Part shown: positions 13,746 to 25,606 of the stretch, piece after piece
Layout of the letters: each line of letters begins with the position of its first letter
Position numbering within the stretch: position 1 is the stretch's first letter
Assembly (NCBI RefSeq): GCF_022201045.2
Contig: NC_068564.1
Coordinates: 310,001-374,000 of the forward strand
DNA length: 64,000 nucleotides
Direction of reading: 5' to 3'
Origin: Citrus sinensis
Taxonomy: Eukaryota > Streptophyta > Magnoliopsida > Sapindales > Rutaceae
The notes under the pieces: model-generated
What the model saw: only the letters and a program-made list of their open reading frames with translations
Told to the model about the DNA's origin: nothing
Database searches by the model: none
Program-made: the position numbers and the translations under genes

Positions 13746-14506
13746 ATGGATTCCTCCGGATACATGGTTTATTTTTCTTATTCTCTCACTACTCACATTT
13801 AATTATTCTGCTTTTTACAACATTTCTGATTTGATTCTTAACTTTTTATAGTTTTTTTTTTTATATGCGCTTTAATTGTACAGACTTGTGCTCTCAGAGT
13901 TGATACCCAAACTAGTGGATGGCACAAGTCCCTCATCAAAGTATTGGCTAGAATCGATGGTACTTTGGCTTTCATATACAAATTATTTTTCTCTTTTCTT
14001 TTTTTATTATTATGTAGTTTACTCTATTTTTGCATGAAGACACTCATTATTTTCATGAATATTTAATTACTTTTTTAGGAGTCACTTATAGCATAGATGC
14101 ACAGCAAGGCATTGCTTACATTTCGGGCAAAGTAGAACCAGGAACACTTTTGAAGTTGCTGGCAAAAGCAGGGAAGCATGCTGAACTTTGCTGGGTTGAT
14201 TCTGGAAACCACAATGCCAAAAACCCTAATAATATAATTATGAATAACGAAGTGCCTTCGAATGGTTACGGCCACGGGCATTACAACGATCATCATCATC
14301 AAGGATATAATTATCCTTACAGCCAATATGGCTATTATTTTGCCAATGACCCTCCACAAAGAAGTTGGCATCCATACCCGCAGCCCGAGCTTTATCCGGC
14401 TGCTGGCGCCCCGTTCTACGAGCCATCGCCTAGGTACTTTCCCCAGCCACCGGCACCACTGCAAGGCTTCAACGTCGGTGATGCCCAATGGTGCAGCATC
14501 ATGTGA
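13746..14506 (+). CDS. HMA-domain isoprenylated-type protein (HIPP-like) with degenerate metal site
   Basis: Three exons (13746-13766, 13884-13959, 14079-14506) join to 174 aa. Residues of about 8-73 form a heavy-metal-associated fold: TCALRVDTQ, then a helix ending LARIDGVTYSIDAQQGIAYISG and LLKLLAKAGKHAEL. HIPP proteins normally bind a metal through CxxC in the first loop. Here that stretch reads TQTSGWHKS, so both cysteines are gone and metal binding is doubtful. The C-terminal half is rich in Gly, His, Tyr and Pro (GHGHYNDHHH and repeated Pro/Tyr). The last four residues, CSIM, form a CaaX box for farnesylation, which predicts membrane attachment. The family is called HIPP; members act in metal handling, stress and pathogen responses. 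The role of this one is unknown. The 7-residue first exon is inferred from the ATG, the donor and the phase. Confidence 0.82.
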
Positions 14507-14964
14507 AGTGTGTGTGTGTGTGTGTATAGTTGATTAGGGCTTATGCTTTACCCTGCGCCACATGTTATATTGAGTTTAACGTGACTTGGATTGTGAATTT
14601 TGTATTTTCAGGTTTTTATAATTTGTTCTCCAGAATTGCTTTAAGGGGAAAGTTAAGTTCTAGGTCTTTTTTATTGTATTGTCTCACTTCTCCGATTATT
14701 TAAGGAGAAGTTGGGGTTTTAAAGGTGTTAAGCACTCGTTATTACATTACAATATAAGAATAAATATTTACATTTTCTCTCTCTTTTTATTCTCTATTTA
14801 GCATTTAAATAGTCATTTCCTGATTAATCATACAATCTCTTTTAACTTTTAGATGACGGAATTAATTTTGATTGGCTTGATATTATTTAATTAACGATTG
14901 AGCTAGACTGAACTTGTTTCAATTCCAAGATCTCAGATCGAATCGATATATCAATGTTGATTCG
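14507..14964. other. Intergenic 3' region of the HMA-domain gene
   Basis: Begins with a (GT)n microsatellite directly after the stop codon (14509-14525), then AT-rich sequence typical of a 3' UTR and spacer. No gene was seen before the plastid-derived insertion. Confidence 0.4.
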
Positions 14965-15008
14965 AATTTCTTATTGAATTGCTCATTCAATGAGCATTCT
15001 CAATATTA

Positions 15009-15070
15009 TGCCTTGAAGAGGCCTCGAACCTCCACGCTCTTGAGCACAAGATTTTGAGTCTCGCGTGTCT
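15009..15070 (-). pseudogene. trnL-CAA: Partial plastid trnL-CAA (3' two-thirds)
   Basis: Reading the minus strand from 15070 gives AGACACGCGAGACTCAAAAT, which contains the CAA anticodon arm. A variable arm and GAGGTTCGAGGCCTCTTCAA, the T arm and acceptor strand, follow. It ends GGCA plus plastid-like flank. This matches plastid tRNA-Leu(CAA), but the 5' acceptor strand and D arm are missing. The start is fused to psaB sequence, so it cannot fold as a tRNA. Confidence 0.8.
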
Positions 15071-15083
15071 GAGTAGTCAAAAG

Positions 15084-15294
15084 TAAAATCTTGCGCTATG
15101 AATGCATAAGCAGGTAAAGAGTACATGTGTTGAGCTACCAAGGAAGTAATAACCCCTAAAGAGGCTAGAGCAAGGCCTAATTGAAAATGAAGCGAATTAT
15201 TGATTGTGTCATAAAGACCCTTATGCCCGCGCCCCAAGCGTCCTCCCGGAGGAATATGTGCTTCTAAAAGATCTTTTATACAGTTTCCAATCCC
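15084..15294 (-). pseudogene. psaB: Plastid psaB fragment
   Basis: The minus strand encodes [12 protein letters not shown], then [40 protein letters not shown] and [11 protein letters not shown], an almost unchanged stretch of the photosystem I P700 apoprotein A2. At the downstream end the match stops just after DFT, at the junction with the trnL fragment. The 5' end fades into unassigned sequence near 15294. A plastid-encoded gene piece in nuclear surroundings is non-functional. Confidence 0.88.
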
Positions 15295-15386
15295 GAAAGA
15301 AATACATGGTTGAGAAAAAGATGACTTTTTCCGGATGAAATGAAAATTGAATTCATGTGACAGTAGAAATGTTTCCCATTACTTAA

Positions 15387-15478
15387 CAAATCATCCGCGA
15401 GTACATAAACTACTTGAATAGAAGTTATGGACCCCTCTTTAGTAGAAATAATTCTTTCTTGTAAAGAACCTCCATTTC
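15387..15478 (-). pseudogene. atpB: Plastid atpB fragment
   Basis: The minus strand encodes [19 protein letters not shown] followed by VVYVLADDL, matching the plastid ATP synthase beta subunit. The KEGSITSIQ wording separates it from the nuclear gene for the mitochondrial beta subunit. About 30 codons remain. Confidence 0.8.
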
Positions 15479-15500
15479 TAATAAGATTCTGACCATAAGT

Positions 15501-16128
15501 ATTCTGTAATGTGCTTTTTTTTTTTTTTTCAGGTAATTGGGTTGTGTTGCACCGTATAATAAGGCTCCATTTTTTCTTTTTGTGTTGATAATTGTTAAAA
15601 AAAAAATTAAAATGATAATAATTAACTTTTATACTTTGCAATTAATTTATTTCTTTAATCAATTCATATATATAGTAAATTACCTTAAGTTGCATGAAAT
15701 TTTCTAAAATTAGACAAGTCTCTCTATACGGCATAACACTTGGTATTTGACACAACCTAACAAGCAATTCGAGTAATTGATTTGGTTTTTTTGTAATTGA
15801 ATTGGTTGAGCTCGATAAGAAGATAATCCGTAAATCCTATTTCGATGAAGAGGCGATCATATTCCTGTCATTGATGAGCCCATTGAATTTGGGCCTGTAA
15901 CTCAACTTGGGGTAAACAGGAGTTAGGACACTGGGCTAACCCCCAATAAAGGTTTGAACTTGACCCGACTCGTTTTCAAAACAATGCTTCCTTTTCCAGT
16001 TTTCCATTGGCAGTTCAGAATCTTCAGATAAACCTCTCAAAACCCCCCCAATGCTTAAAATTTCGTTTTCCTCTTTGAACTCCTCAAATTCTCACGTGTT
16101 GTAACAGAAAAAACAAAACAAAACAAAA
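15501..16128. other. Intergenic region and promoter of FTSHI4
   Basis: AT-rich sequence followed by the FTSHI4 promoter. GCCCA and TGGGCC (site II type) motifs occur near 15880-15897. A CACGTG G-box lies at 16093-16098, about 35 bp before the start codon and probably in the leader. No other gene was seen. Confidence 0.45.
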
Positions 16129-19100
16129 ATGGACCTTGCAATCCCATACAAACCGAACCCACTGCTTTCCTCATCAAAGCCACTTGTGAAAACAACTTTT
16201 TTGCAAATACCCACAAAGCACAGACCCAGAATTTCCCGCCAAAAACCTGTTTTTAGAGTCTACTCCTCCGCAAATTCCAATGTCCCAGGTGGGTTTTCTT
16301 GGCAGAGGTTAGCCCGGTCGGTTCTTGTTGGGTCGGAGCGGTTCTCGTCCAAACTGGGTGAGTCGGTGAAGAAGGAAACTGGGTTTGACTTGAATGAGGC
16401 TATTATGAAGGTGGATGAGTTAGTGGACCGAGTTAAGGATGGAGTGAAGAAGGGTGACGATGAGTTGACTCGGTTTAGGACTGAGTTGTTGCCCCAGTTT
16501 GTGGAATGGAATCGGTGGGAACGTTGGCAGGTAATGCTGCTGTCGACTTATCTTGAATCCCTTTCGACTTATCTTGAGCCCCTTTTGTTTAAATTTTCTA
16601 TTGGTTGCTAAGAAAGTGTGGGTTTTTTTTTTTTAAACTGTAACTTTTACGGAAGGTACGGAACTTGGAAAATAAAAATAATTATTTTGGCGATTCTGTT
16701 TGAAACTTATATGGTAAGAGTGAAATTTTTATAGTTATTTACAATTTGCAGGATTTTGAAAATTGGGAGCCTAAACGTGTTGGTGCCTTGGTTCTGTATG
16801 TTTTTGTTGTGATTGTTTCTTGTCAAAGAATGTATGTAGCAATTCGAGCTCCGTACATTAATCGTCAAAAGAAAGAGCTAACAGAGGCTTACATGGAGGC
16901 ATTGATTCCAGAGCCAACCCCTAGTAATATCAGAAAGTAAGTGCATTTCTCATTTTACGTGGTCCCGTATTCTTAAGTAGCTTCAACGAAGAGAAACTCT
17001 TTGCGGTTAGCATCACTACAGTTGCATATGATTGGGACGATGAATGAGTCATGGGAATGCATGTAGTTTGGGACTTCTGATTTAGGTCCTTAGAATAAGT
17101 TCTGCTTCATGCTTGCAGGTTTAAGAAGGGTCTCTGGAGGAAGACAACACCTAAAGGACTGAAATTGAAGAAGTTTATTGAGAGACCTGATGGAACCCTT
17201 GTTCATGATAGTTCGTATGTTGGAGAAGATGCATGGGTTGATGATCCTGAGCCTCCATCCGAAAATGTGAAGCAGGTTATTGAGAGCAATTCAAGATTAA
17301 CTGCAGAAGATAAGGAAAAACTGAAAGAAGACTTGGGCATTTCAGGTTACTATTTGTGTACAAGCTTGTAAATAAAATTGATGCACTCACGCTTTCTTAC
17401 TTATAGATATTTCTGGACTTATAATATTTTTTATCCTTCATTCAATTTATTTCTGATTTCAATTTGACCACTGGAAAAAGAATCTTCTTGCTGACTTTGA
17501 AGCTTAATGCTTGCATAGCTGGTCAGGTTCAGGCAAATACAGGAACTTGGCGTGAAAGACTTCACACATGGAAGGAGATTATTGAAAAAGAAAAGTTATC
17601 TGAGGAAGTAGATTCTTTAAATGCCAAATTTGTAGTTGATTTTGACATGAAAGAAGTTGAAAAAAGTCTGCGCAAGGATATGGTGGAGAAGGTTACGGAA
17701 ACACAGGGAACTAGGGCTCTTTGGATAGCTAAAAGATGGTGGCGATATCGTCCTAAACTTCCTTACACTTATTTTCTTGAGAAACTAGATAGCTCTGAGG
17801 TAAAACGTTGTTGTATTGCTCTCTCCTTGTGTCGAACATTATAAATTTCTTGGTGCCCTGCGTTGAATGAATCTCAGGTTTCATTTATCTGTTTTTGATC
17901 TTTAAATAACAAAATGTGAACTCTTTAAGTACTCTTAAAAGTTCATATGGTGAATTATGTAGTATTTATGAATAATCTTCCTTCTATTTTTCTGTTCTTA
18001 GTGAATCCAACAAGTTTCAAAGCACACACATATATTCCAATTCTTTCTTAATACTTTATGTTTGTTAAACATCCTAAAGAGTTAGATAGCCTTTTCTGAT
18101 TATGTGGATTCCTTCAACAGGTTGCTGCTGTTGTGTTTACAGAGGACTTAAAAAGATTGTATGTGACAATGAAAGAAGGTTTTCCATTAGAATATGTTGT
18201 ACGTTCTGCATCTCATTGTTCCTAGAGCTTTCATATATATCCTTCTGTTAAATTTTCTTGATTTTATTCTTATTTTGTAGGTTGATATCCCCCTTGATCC
18301 TTACTTATTTGAGACTATCGCTAGTTCGGGAGCTGAAGTGGACCTCCTTCAAAAACGGCAGATCCATTACTTTCTAAAAGTTCTGATTGCATTGTTGCCT
18401 GGGATACTTATTCTGTCGCTAATAAGAGAGACTGTGATGCTTCTTCACATCACCTCTAGTCGTCTTCTTTACAAAAAGTATAATCAGCTTTTTGATATGG
18501 CTTATGCAGAAAATTTTATTCTGGTAAGACTCATTTCTGCAACTTGTCTTCCTAGTTATTGACATTCTCAAGTTCTCAAAACATGATGTTCTTGTTCAGC
18601 CAGTTGGATATGTAAGTGATACAAAATCCATGTATAAAGAAGTGGTACTAGGGGGTGATGTTTGGGATCTTCTTGATGAGCTGATGATTTATATGGGAAA
18701 CCCCATGCAGTATTATGAAAGAGGCGTTCAATTTGTTCGGGTAATATTTTCTACTTCCATTAAAGATTAAGGCAGCTCTCTTGGGGTTCAAATGTTTGAA
18801 GAGATTTAATATATGAAATATAATTAATATATTTCTTTTTTTTTTTAAACATGACAGGGAGTTCTTCTCTCTGGACCTCCTGGAACAGGAAAAACACTTT
18901 TTGCACGGACACTTGCAAAAGAAAGTGGGCTGCCATTTGTTTTTGCTTCTGGTGCAGAGTTCACAGATAGTGAAAAAAGTGGTGCAGCGAGGATAAATGA
19001 GATGTTTTCCATTGCAAGGAGAAACGTATGAATTCATCTCTATTTATTTTTCTAAAGTAAAATCACTTATGAGTTAAGGGCAAGGATAAACGAGATGTTT

Positions 19101-22100
19101 TCCATTGCAAGGAGAAATGTTTGAATTCTCCTCTATTCATTTTTCTAAAGTAAAATCACTTATGAGGTACACTAGATGTTCATGCTTGTTGCAAATCTGC
19201 AGTCATAGTGTTGTAGTGCTCTTCTACTTGCCTTCATAGATTAGATGGTTATATTGCGTATTCTGTTCACAGTGCAAGATAGATCAAACTAGTTTTACTT
19301 TAATCAAATTGGTTTTGAGTGTATTGTGAATGCATTAATGCAAGTTTACAATTACTAAGCAGACTGAATCATAGTGTGTATGTATCTTATACAGGCACCT
19401 GCTTTTGTATTTGTGGATGAAATTGATGCTATTGCTGGAAGGCATGCCAGAAAGGATCCACGAAGAAGGGCAACATTTGAGGCTCTAATTGCACAACTTG
19501 ACGGGGAGTAAGTGTATTGCTGTAAACTGATGTGAATGCAAGAAAATTTACTAGCTTGATAGACATTGCTAGAATGCTTTTTGTTACCGTTATAAATGCA
19601 TGTACGTCAATCCTTAGTTAATGATGCTTACCTCAGTGGTTGCTTGTTTTCTGGAAATCTATGATATTTTTGTTTTCCTGTTAATTCTTCATGTTATAAG
19701 AAGTGACTTTCCAGGCCTTTGTGTTAATGTGATTGGGATTTTGTGTTCTACTATTTGATAATTTTGATTATTCTTACCATCCCATGTAGCAAGGAAAGAA
19801 CTGGTGTTGATCGGTTTTCACTTAGACAAGCTGTCATATTCATCTGCGCTACCAATAGGCCAGATGAATTGGACCTTGAGTTTGTCCGCCCTGGACGTAT
19901 TGACCGCCGTTTATACATTGGTTTGCCTGATGCAAAGCAACGAGTGCAAATATTTGATGTGCACAGTGCAGGAAAGCAACTTGCAGAAGATGTAAACTTT
20001 GAAGAGGTATGTGGTTTTACTTGCGTATATATTACATAAATTAGTGGCTGAGTTATTCAAGTTAGTGGCATTATCATCATCTTCATTGTTACCACTGTTG
20101 CAATATATTCATTTCAGTCCCTTGCAGGTGGTTTTTAAACTTTTTACTCTTAATTGTATTTCTAAAATTAGGCTAATTGTTAACTTCATTCTTCACTCTA
20201 CAGCTTGTCTTCCGTACAGTTGGTTTTTCTGGGGCAGATATTAGAAATCTTGTGAATGAATCAGGAATAATGTCGGTAAGTTGAAAATCATATTCTTGTC
20301 CTAACAATTAATCCTTTGTGCTTTATTTGACATAACATTTGTAATTTTAGTCAAATCTTTCGGTAAGTTCTATGGTCTTCATTACTATTTGCTTGATTTG
20401 GTAAAATTTTCTGAGAAATTCTCCCTGTCAACTAATTCCTTTACTAATTATATGCATGAGATGCTACTATCTCAATAATGCCTCTGTGTATGTGTACACA
20501 TCTTTGTATCCATATGTACTTGATCTGCGTATTGCTTACAGTTCGATTGTGTTTCATGACCTCAACTTTATATCACTGTTATTGGGAGCTTTTAGCTCCT
20601 TAACAGATTTTGTTGCAGATTGGAGATGATCTGTTCTTATGAGAATAATTTGATTATCTTTACATTTCAGTTGAAGTATGTTGCTTATTGTTTCCAAGTA
20701 AACTGCACTAAAGTATTATTCAGTGATTTTTCATGCAATTTAGCTACAATCATCCGAAGAGTTTCTAGGTTCTCTTGGATTTCCACTATGTGTAATTCAT
20801 TTCTGGTTGCAGGTGAGAAAAGGACATTCCAAAATCCAGCAACAAGACATTGTTGATGTGCTAGATAAACAATTGCTTGAGGGTATGGGTGTACTTCTTA
20901 CAGAAGAAGAGCAACAGAAATGTGAACAAAGTGTATGTGCCAGCCAATAATATTTATGAATCAAAATAACATGCTATTGATGATTGTTTTGATCATTGGG
21001 TTAATATATTCATGTAATAGGTTTCTTTTGAAAAAAAGAGGCTCTTGGCTGTACATGAAGCTGGGCACATAGTATTAGCTCACCTTTTTCCTCGATTTGA
21101 TTGGCATGCATTTTCTCAGCTCCTACCTGGTGGCAAGGTATAATTTCTGCTCATAAGAATATACATTTTGTTAAATGCCTCCTAAGAGTTTTCTGTCTCT
21201 TCTCTAGGAAACTGCAATATCTGTGTTCTATCCTCGTGAAGACACAATAGATCAAGGTTATACAACCTTTGGCTACTTGAAAATGCAAATGGTGGTGGCT
21301 CATGGTGGTCGATGTGCGGAACGTCTTGTGTTTGGCGATGATGTAACTGATGGAGGAAAGGATGACCTTGAAAAGATAACTAAGGTATCTGAATCACTTT
21401 GTATCAAACATGACTGCAGTTCCTTTAATTTTTTTCCCCTTCTCTATTAATACCACCCTTGTCACATATCAAGGCCCAAGTATCTTAATGTTGACTAAAT
21501 TAAGGTTGTTAAACGATTCCTCAGATAATTTCCGGTTGTTTAAAATACTGTAGTTAATTTGCATGTCTTGGTTCAGAATTCCTGTCCATTCCCTTACCTG
21601 AGTTTTCTATTCAGATTGCTAGAGAGATGGTGATCAGTCCACAAAATGCTAGGTTGGGGCTTGCTGGTTTAACAAGAAGAGTTGGACTTTTGGATCGACC
21701 AGATAGTTCAGATGGTGATTTGATAAAATATAGGGTATTCTCTTCACAATCCCAAGTTTCAAATTGTAAATCATAATGACACACAACATTTCTTTCTCCA
21801 AATTTATACATCATTTCCACTAATCCATCTTATTTCTTTCTATGTTTCTGTGGTGCTAGTGGGACGATCCTCAGGTCATTCCTACAGATATGACACTTGA
21901 ATTATCAGAGTTATTCACTCGAGAATTGACACGGGTAATTATTAAAAAAAAAAAATTGCTTCATTTTGAATGAGTTGTAACTGTTTGATGCAGATAATGA
22001 GTCGTCAAATAAATTATATTACTTTCTAATCAAACCTGCAACAATATGCTAGTGTGTCTGTGGCATTAATTCATTATCAATCTCTAATAAAATGGATGTA

Positions 22101-22844
22101 TGCTGTGATTGCCGAAAGCACTAAAACAAATGCCCTTGGAAATTCAATGTGGTGGGAAATGTCCTAGTAAATTCAGTATGTAATCCCGTTTCATTCAAAA
22201 TCTATTTCTGGGTGTTACGGCAATTGATGCTGGTTGCAGTATATTGAGGAGACAGAAGAACTTGCAATGAATGGTTTAAGGGACAACAAGCATATATTGG
22301 AAATAATTGCGAAGGAACTCCTAGAAAACTCAAGGATAACTGGATTGGTATGTAAAACACGCCCGTTTCTTATTCAATGTTTAGGACAAGCAACTTTAAG
22401 TGTCAGCTGGAACAAGGTTCTACACTATGCATTTCTTGATCTGCTTGTGCTGTTCCATCCTTTAGGAAGTTGAGGAGAAATTGCAGGGACTCTCTCCAGT
22501 AATGTTTGAGGACTTTGTGAAGCCATTTCAGATTAACCTGCAAGAGGTATTCTTCTTTGTTCCTTTCGTTCTTCTGCTTTTCGCTGGCAGAGTGTTTGTT
22601 CTGGCAACTAATAAAATAAAATTAAACTTATGAAAAATGATGTCCAGTTATGTTCTGCCAATTCACCTTAAAAGGGTTGAAAACTTGCCCTCAGTGTAAT
22701 CTTTTTTGCCTCATGTTGACTTGAATTTAACATTCGCTTTTAATCTTAATCTCTTAATTTCCTTAGGAGGGACCACTGCCCCACAACGATCGGTTGCGAT
22801 ATAAACCATTGGACATATATCCTGCACCACTTCACAGGTGTTAA
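16129..22844 (+). CDS. FTSHI4: FtsHi4, chloroplast AAA-ATPase of the FtsH-like inactive group
   Basis: FtsHi proteins sit in the chloroplast envelope; with Ycf2 they form the motor that pulls preproteins through the inner membrane, and loss of FTSHI4 is embryo-lethal in Arabidopsis. Nineteen exons join in phase to 1000 aa: 16129-16530, 16752-16936, 17119-17345, 17519-17799, 18121-18198, 18281-18523, 18600-18740, 18858-19025, 19395-19507, 19790-20006, 20204-20275, 20813-20932, 21021-21137, 21208-21384, 21615-21734, 21860-21934, 22240-22347, 22466-22546, 22767-22844. The N-terminus is a Ser/Arg-rich transit peptide. Membrane segments are RVGALVLYVFVVIVSC and KVLIALLPGILILSLI. Walker A is GPPGTGKT (525-532), Walker B is VFVDEIDAI (about 580) and the second region of homology is ATNRPDELDLEFVRPGRIDR. 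HEAGH (761-765) and GGKDDL (about 836-842) look like a complete FtsH zinc site, although the family is named inactive. The protein ends PAPLHRC. Confidence 0.92.
18991..19166 (+). repeat. Tandem duplication of the end of FTSHI4 exon 8 with its donor and adjoining intron
   Basis: The block at about 18991-19073 (last 35 nt of exon 8, the donor and about 48 nt of intron) recurs at about 19084-19166, 93 bp further on, with only scattered differences. The first copy has AAAC|GTATG. In the second copy the donor has become GTTTG, so the repeat should not be spliced as an exon end. It is therefore a silent pseudo-exon tail inside intron 8. Confidence 0.85.
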
Positions 22845-23671
22845 ATTTTCCCAGAATTCCATTTTTTCAGTGTTTGTCATGCAATTTGAGATGGCTGTTT
22901 CAGTTACTGCACCTTAAAAGTTTGGGACAGATGCAGCTCTGTCTTGAAGGCCAATACTGTTACATTGGAGATACAATATTGTAGCTATTAGCTTCCATTA
23001 GTGGGCAAATCGTCAACATTGACAGCCCACTGCTAGTTTGAAATTAGCAACCAAATGAATATAGAGAACGTTTAAAGGCGCTTTCAAGTAATCTTTGTTA
23101 AAGCTCCCGAAAACTATAGGCAGGGGAACCCTCCAGGAAGCTGGGGTTTCTGATTTGATATCAAGCTCAGAGACACTCCTCACTCTTGTTTACGATTTAA
23201 ATTTTGTTTTTGTAATTAGCCTGAAAAGAGACAAATGACTATACTCATAGGTTGTCGATTTGCCTACTGAGACACATCCAGTTCATGTTGTATGCTAGTT
23301 TTGTATCGACAAGCAGTGAAACATAAATACCCTAGTGTTAGCATCTTGGTGGAAGAATTCTTAAATGGTGGGAAACTACAGATTAACAACAGTTATTCGA
23401 TATGAAGTATGCCCAAATTATTAAGAAAAGAAAAGCGACGTGAGAAATTACATGCATTTATAGTAGCCAAATGCAGAAGAAACTATGCAGTTATTCAATG
23501 GATGGTGTGGAGAAATATGATGAATAATCTACAAAGCATCTGACTGTTCTAAAAATTTAAAATGTAAACTACAGCATCGGCAACTCCGTAAGTGATTTTA
23601 TTGAGTGGTATAAGCTCGCTGCTTAGAACCCAAATGTAAACAATTGCATGCCTGGACCCTGTTGAACTGGT
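22845..23671. other. Convergent 3' regions of FTSHI4 and the 2,4-dienoyl-CoA reductase gene
   Basis: Roughly 0.8 kb between two stop codons facing each other. It is expected to contain both 3' UTRs. No further ORF or repeat was recognised. Confidence 0.4.
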
Positions 23672-25606
23672 TCAGAGCTTGCTCTTTGGAACACCAATGG
23701 GTTTATCCCTAGATCTCTTCTCCACAGTTCGAGAAAGCTGCTTAACAGCATCTTTTGGCAAATGACGAGGCCGGCTCAGCCAAAGTCCTCCATCGACTAT
23801 AAGAGTTGTCCCATTGACATATTTCCCTTTAGAATGTAGAAACATGGAAAAGTTTCTATTCAGGAAAAGAAGAAAAAAAAAACAAAACAAAAATAGAAAA
23901 TATGCAGAACATGGCTGTTATACAGGGCACAAAATAACATTTCTCATTTGAGGATACATGTTATGGTACAAGACTGCATACTAGAATGTTGCTTACTACA
24001 GTCATTAGCATAGTCACCCACAAGAAATTCAATAATTTTATTTTTGAACTTTTACAATATGGCAGATTTGTGCACGGAAATTTGATATAACCCTCGGATT
24101 TGAACATAGATATTAACAAAGACATGATAACAAAGTAATATACATAGATGATAGCATAAGCAAATACAGTTACTAACCTGTATCAGAAGTAAGGTACAGA
24201 GCAGCCATAGCAATATCCCATTTCTCCCCAAGTTTGTATAACGGCATATAGTCTCGAGCTTTGCTATTAATCTCATCAGGTGCAAGTTTATTCATGCCCG
24301 GGGTATCACCGATGGGGCCTGGGGCAATTCCATTGACTCGAATATCATAGTCAGCTCCCCATTCCAGTGCCAAGTTTCTGGTAATGGCATCAACAGCTGC
24401 CTGTTGGGAGAAGCATAGCAAGATGCTTAACACAAACATATCTATTCCTTGAGGCTAGCAAGTAACAATGTGCGCAACAAACCTTGGCTGCAGCTACATG
24501 TATTTGGTACCAAGAAGCTGTATAATGTAAAGTAGCACTAATGTTCAAAATGGATCCACCACCAGCTGAGCTTCTCCCAGGTCCACCTTTTTTAAGATAT
24601 TTAAGTGCTTCATGGCACATTGTGAATGTGCCGACAGAATCAATATCCATAACTGCAGAGGTTATTAAAAAGATTGCATTTAGCTCAAGACTTATAAAAG
24701 TCAATATTTCATCACTCTGTTGCTCAGTCATTATAATAGCATTGTAAAAACTGAACCTGTTCGAAACCCATTAGGGGACAAATCCTCAGCTGATACAAGA
24801 AAGTTGCCGGCCGCAGCATTCACAAGAATGTCAAGCTTCCCAAAATGCTCAAAAGTTGATTCCACAACTTTTTTCGCATGTTCCTGCCTACGAACATCTC
24901 CTTCAAAGCCAACAGCCTTGAAAACAACAGCAAAAGAAATACCACCATGAGCTCTTACAACCAACCGAAAACCCCAAAAATCATGTACAATTGCAGGACA
25001 TCAAATGATCAATCAAGCAAGACTGAGAAACATCAACAAATGTTTCTTAAGCATCACACGGAAACTAAATCCTCTTCCTACTCATGTGACCCAGGTTCAA
25101 ACCTCATACCAATTGTACCACCCAACAAAATTTTCCCAGCTGTTGAACCAACCATAAGCTCCCACAACAACATCGGTAAATAAACTCTAAATATTGAGAA
25201 AAAAAATATCGTATAATCACTTCCCAAGCAATTCAGTAGCAGGAAAATAAATTGACAAAGCAAATCAAACGAACCATAGAGCAAATGAAAAGCGAGGACT
25301 AAGAAGAAAAATAAGGCAAACATACATGCAGGCACAAAATGAGCAATAATCATGGTGAAAAAAACAAACCCAGATGAAAATATATATATATATATATATT
25401 CTTTGGAAGGATACCTTGATTCCAAGAGACCGAAGAGCAGAAACAGCAGCATCAAGGACTTGCTTGCGACGTCCCATGATTGCAACTGAAGCTCCATGTT
25501 TACCGAATTGGGTTGATATCTCAAACCCAATTCCCGAACCACCTCCTGTGATCAAAGCGACTTTGCCTTTCAATATATCGGCCTTGAACGGAGATTCCAA
25601 CGACAT
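23672..25606 (-). CDS. SDRB: Peroxisomal 2,4-dienoyl-CoA reductase (SDR family)
   Basis: This NADPH-dependent reductase removes double bonds that block beta-oxidation of unsaturated fatty acids in peroxisomes. Five minus-strand exons (25606-25415, 24916-24757, 24652-24483, 24400-24178, 23826-23672) join in phase to 299 aa, normal for the family. The Rossmann glycine motif is TGGGSGIG (about 20-27) and NAAAGN follows in the second exon. SILNISATLHYTASWYQIH and VAAAKAAVDA form the active-site region, with the catalytic Lys but not the usual YxxxK spacing of other SDRs, as known for this subgroup. IRVNGIAPGPI and DGGLWLSRP follow. The protein ends in SKL, a perfect type 1 peroxisomal targeting signal. 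A (TA)n repeat lies in intron 1 next to the donor. The gene is divergent from RH36 and converges on FTSHI4. Confidence 0.93.

Larger units (their letters stand above)
14965..15500 (-). other. Nuclear insertion of plastid DNA (NUPT), a mosaic of at least three plastid loci
   Basis: On the minus strand the insertion reads, in order, a piece of atpB, about 90 bp of unassigned sequence, a piece of psaB, and the 3' part of trnL-CAA with what looks like its plastid 3' flank (AATATTGAGAATGCTCATTG). These loci are not neighbours in angiosperm plastomes, so the copy was assembled from separate fragments. They were either joined during insertion or carried over from a mitochondrial genome that already held plastid pieces. 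The pieces are short and diverged, and none can be functional. Outer limits are approximate. Confidence 0.8.

Noticed and set aside
14075-14488. A 137-codon minus-strand frame opposite the HMA-domain gene.
   Set aside because: It is a shadow of the plus-strand exon with no recognisable domain or start context.
25080-25200. A GGTTCAAACC motif (B-box-like) in intron 1 of the reductase gene.
   Set aside because: No matching A box or repeat structure was found around it.
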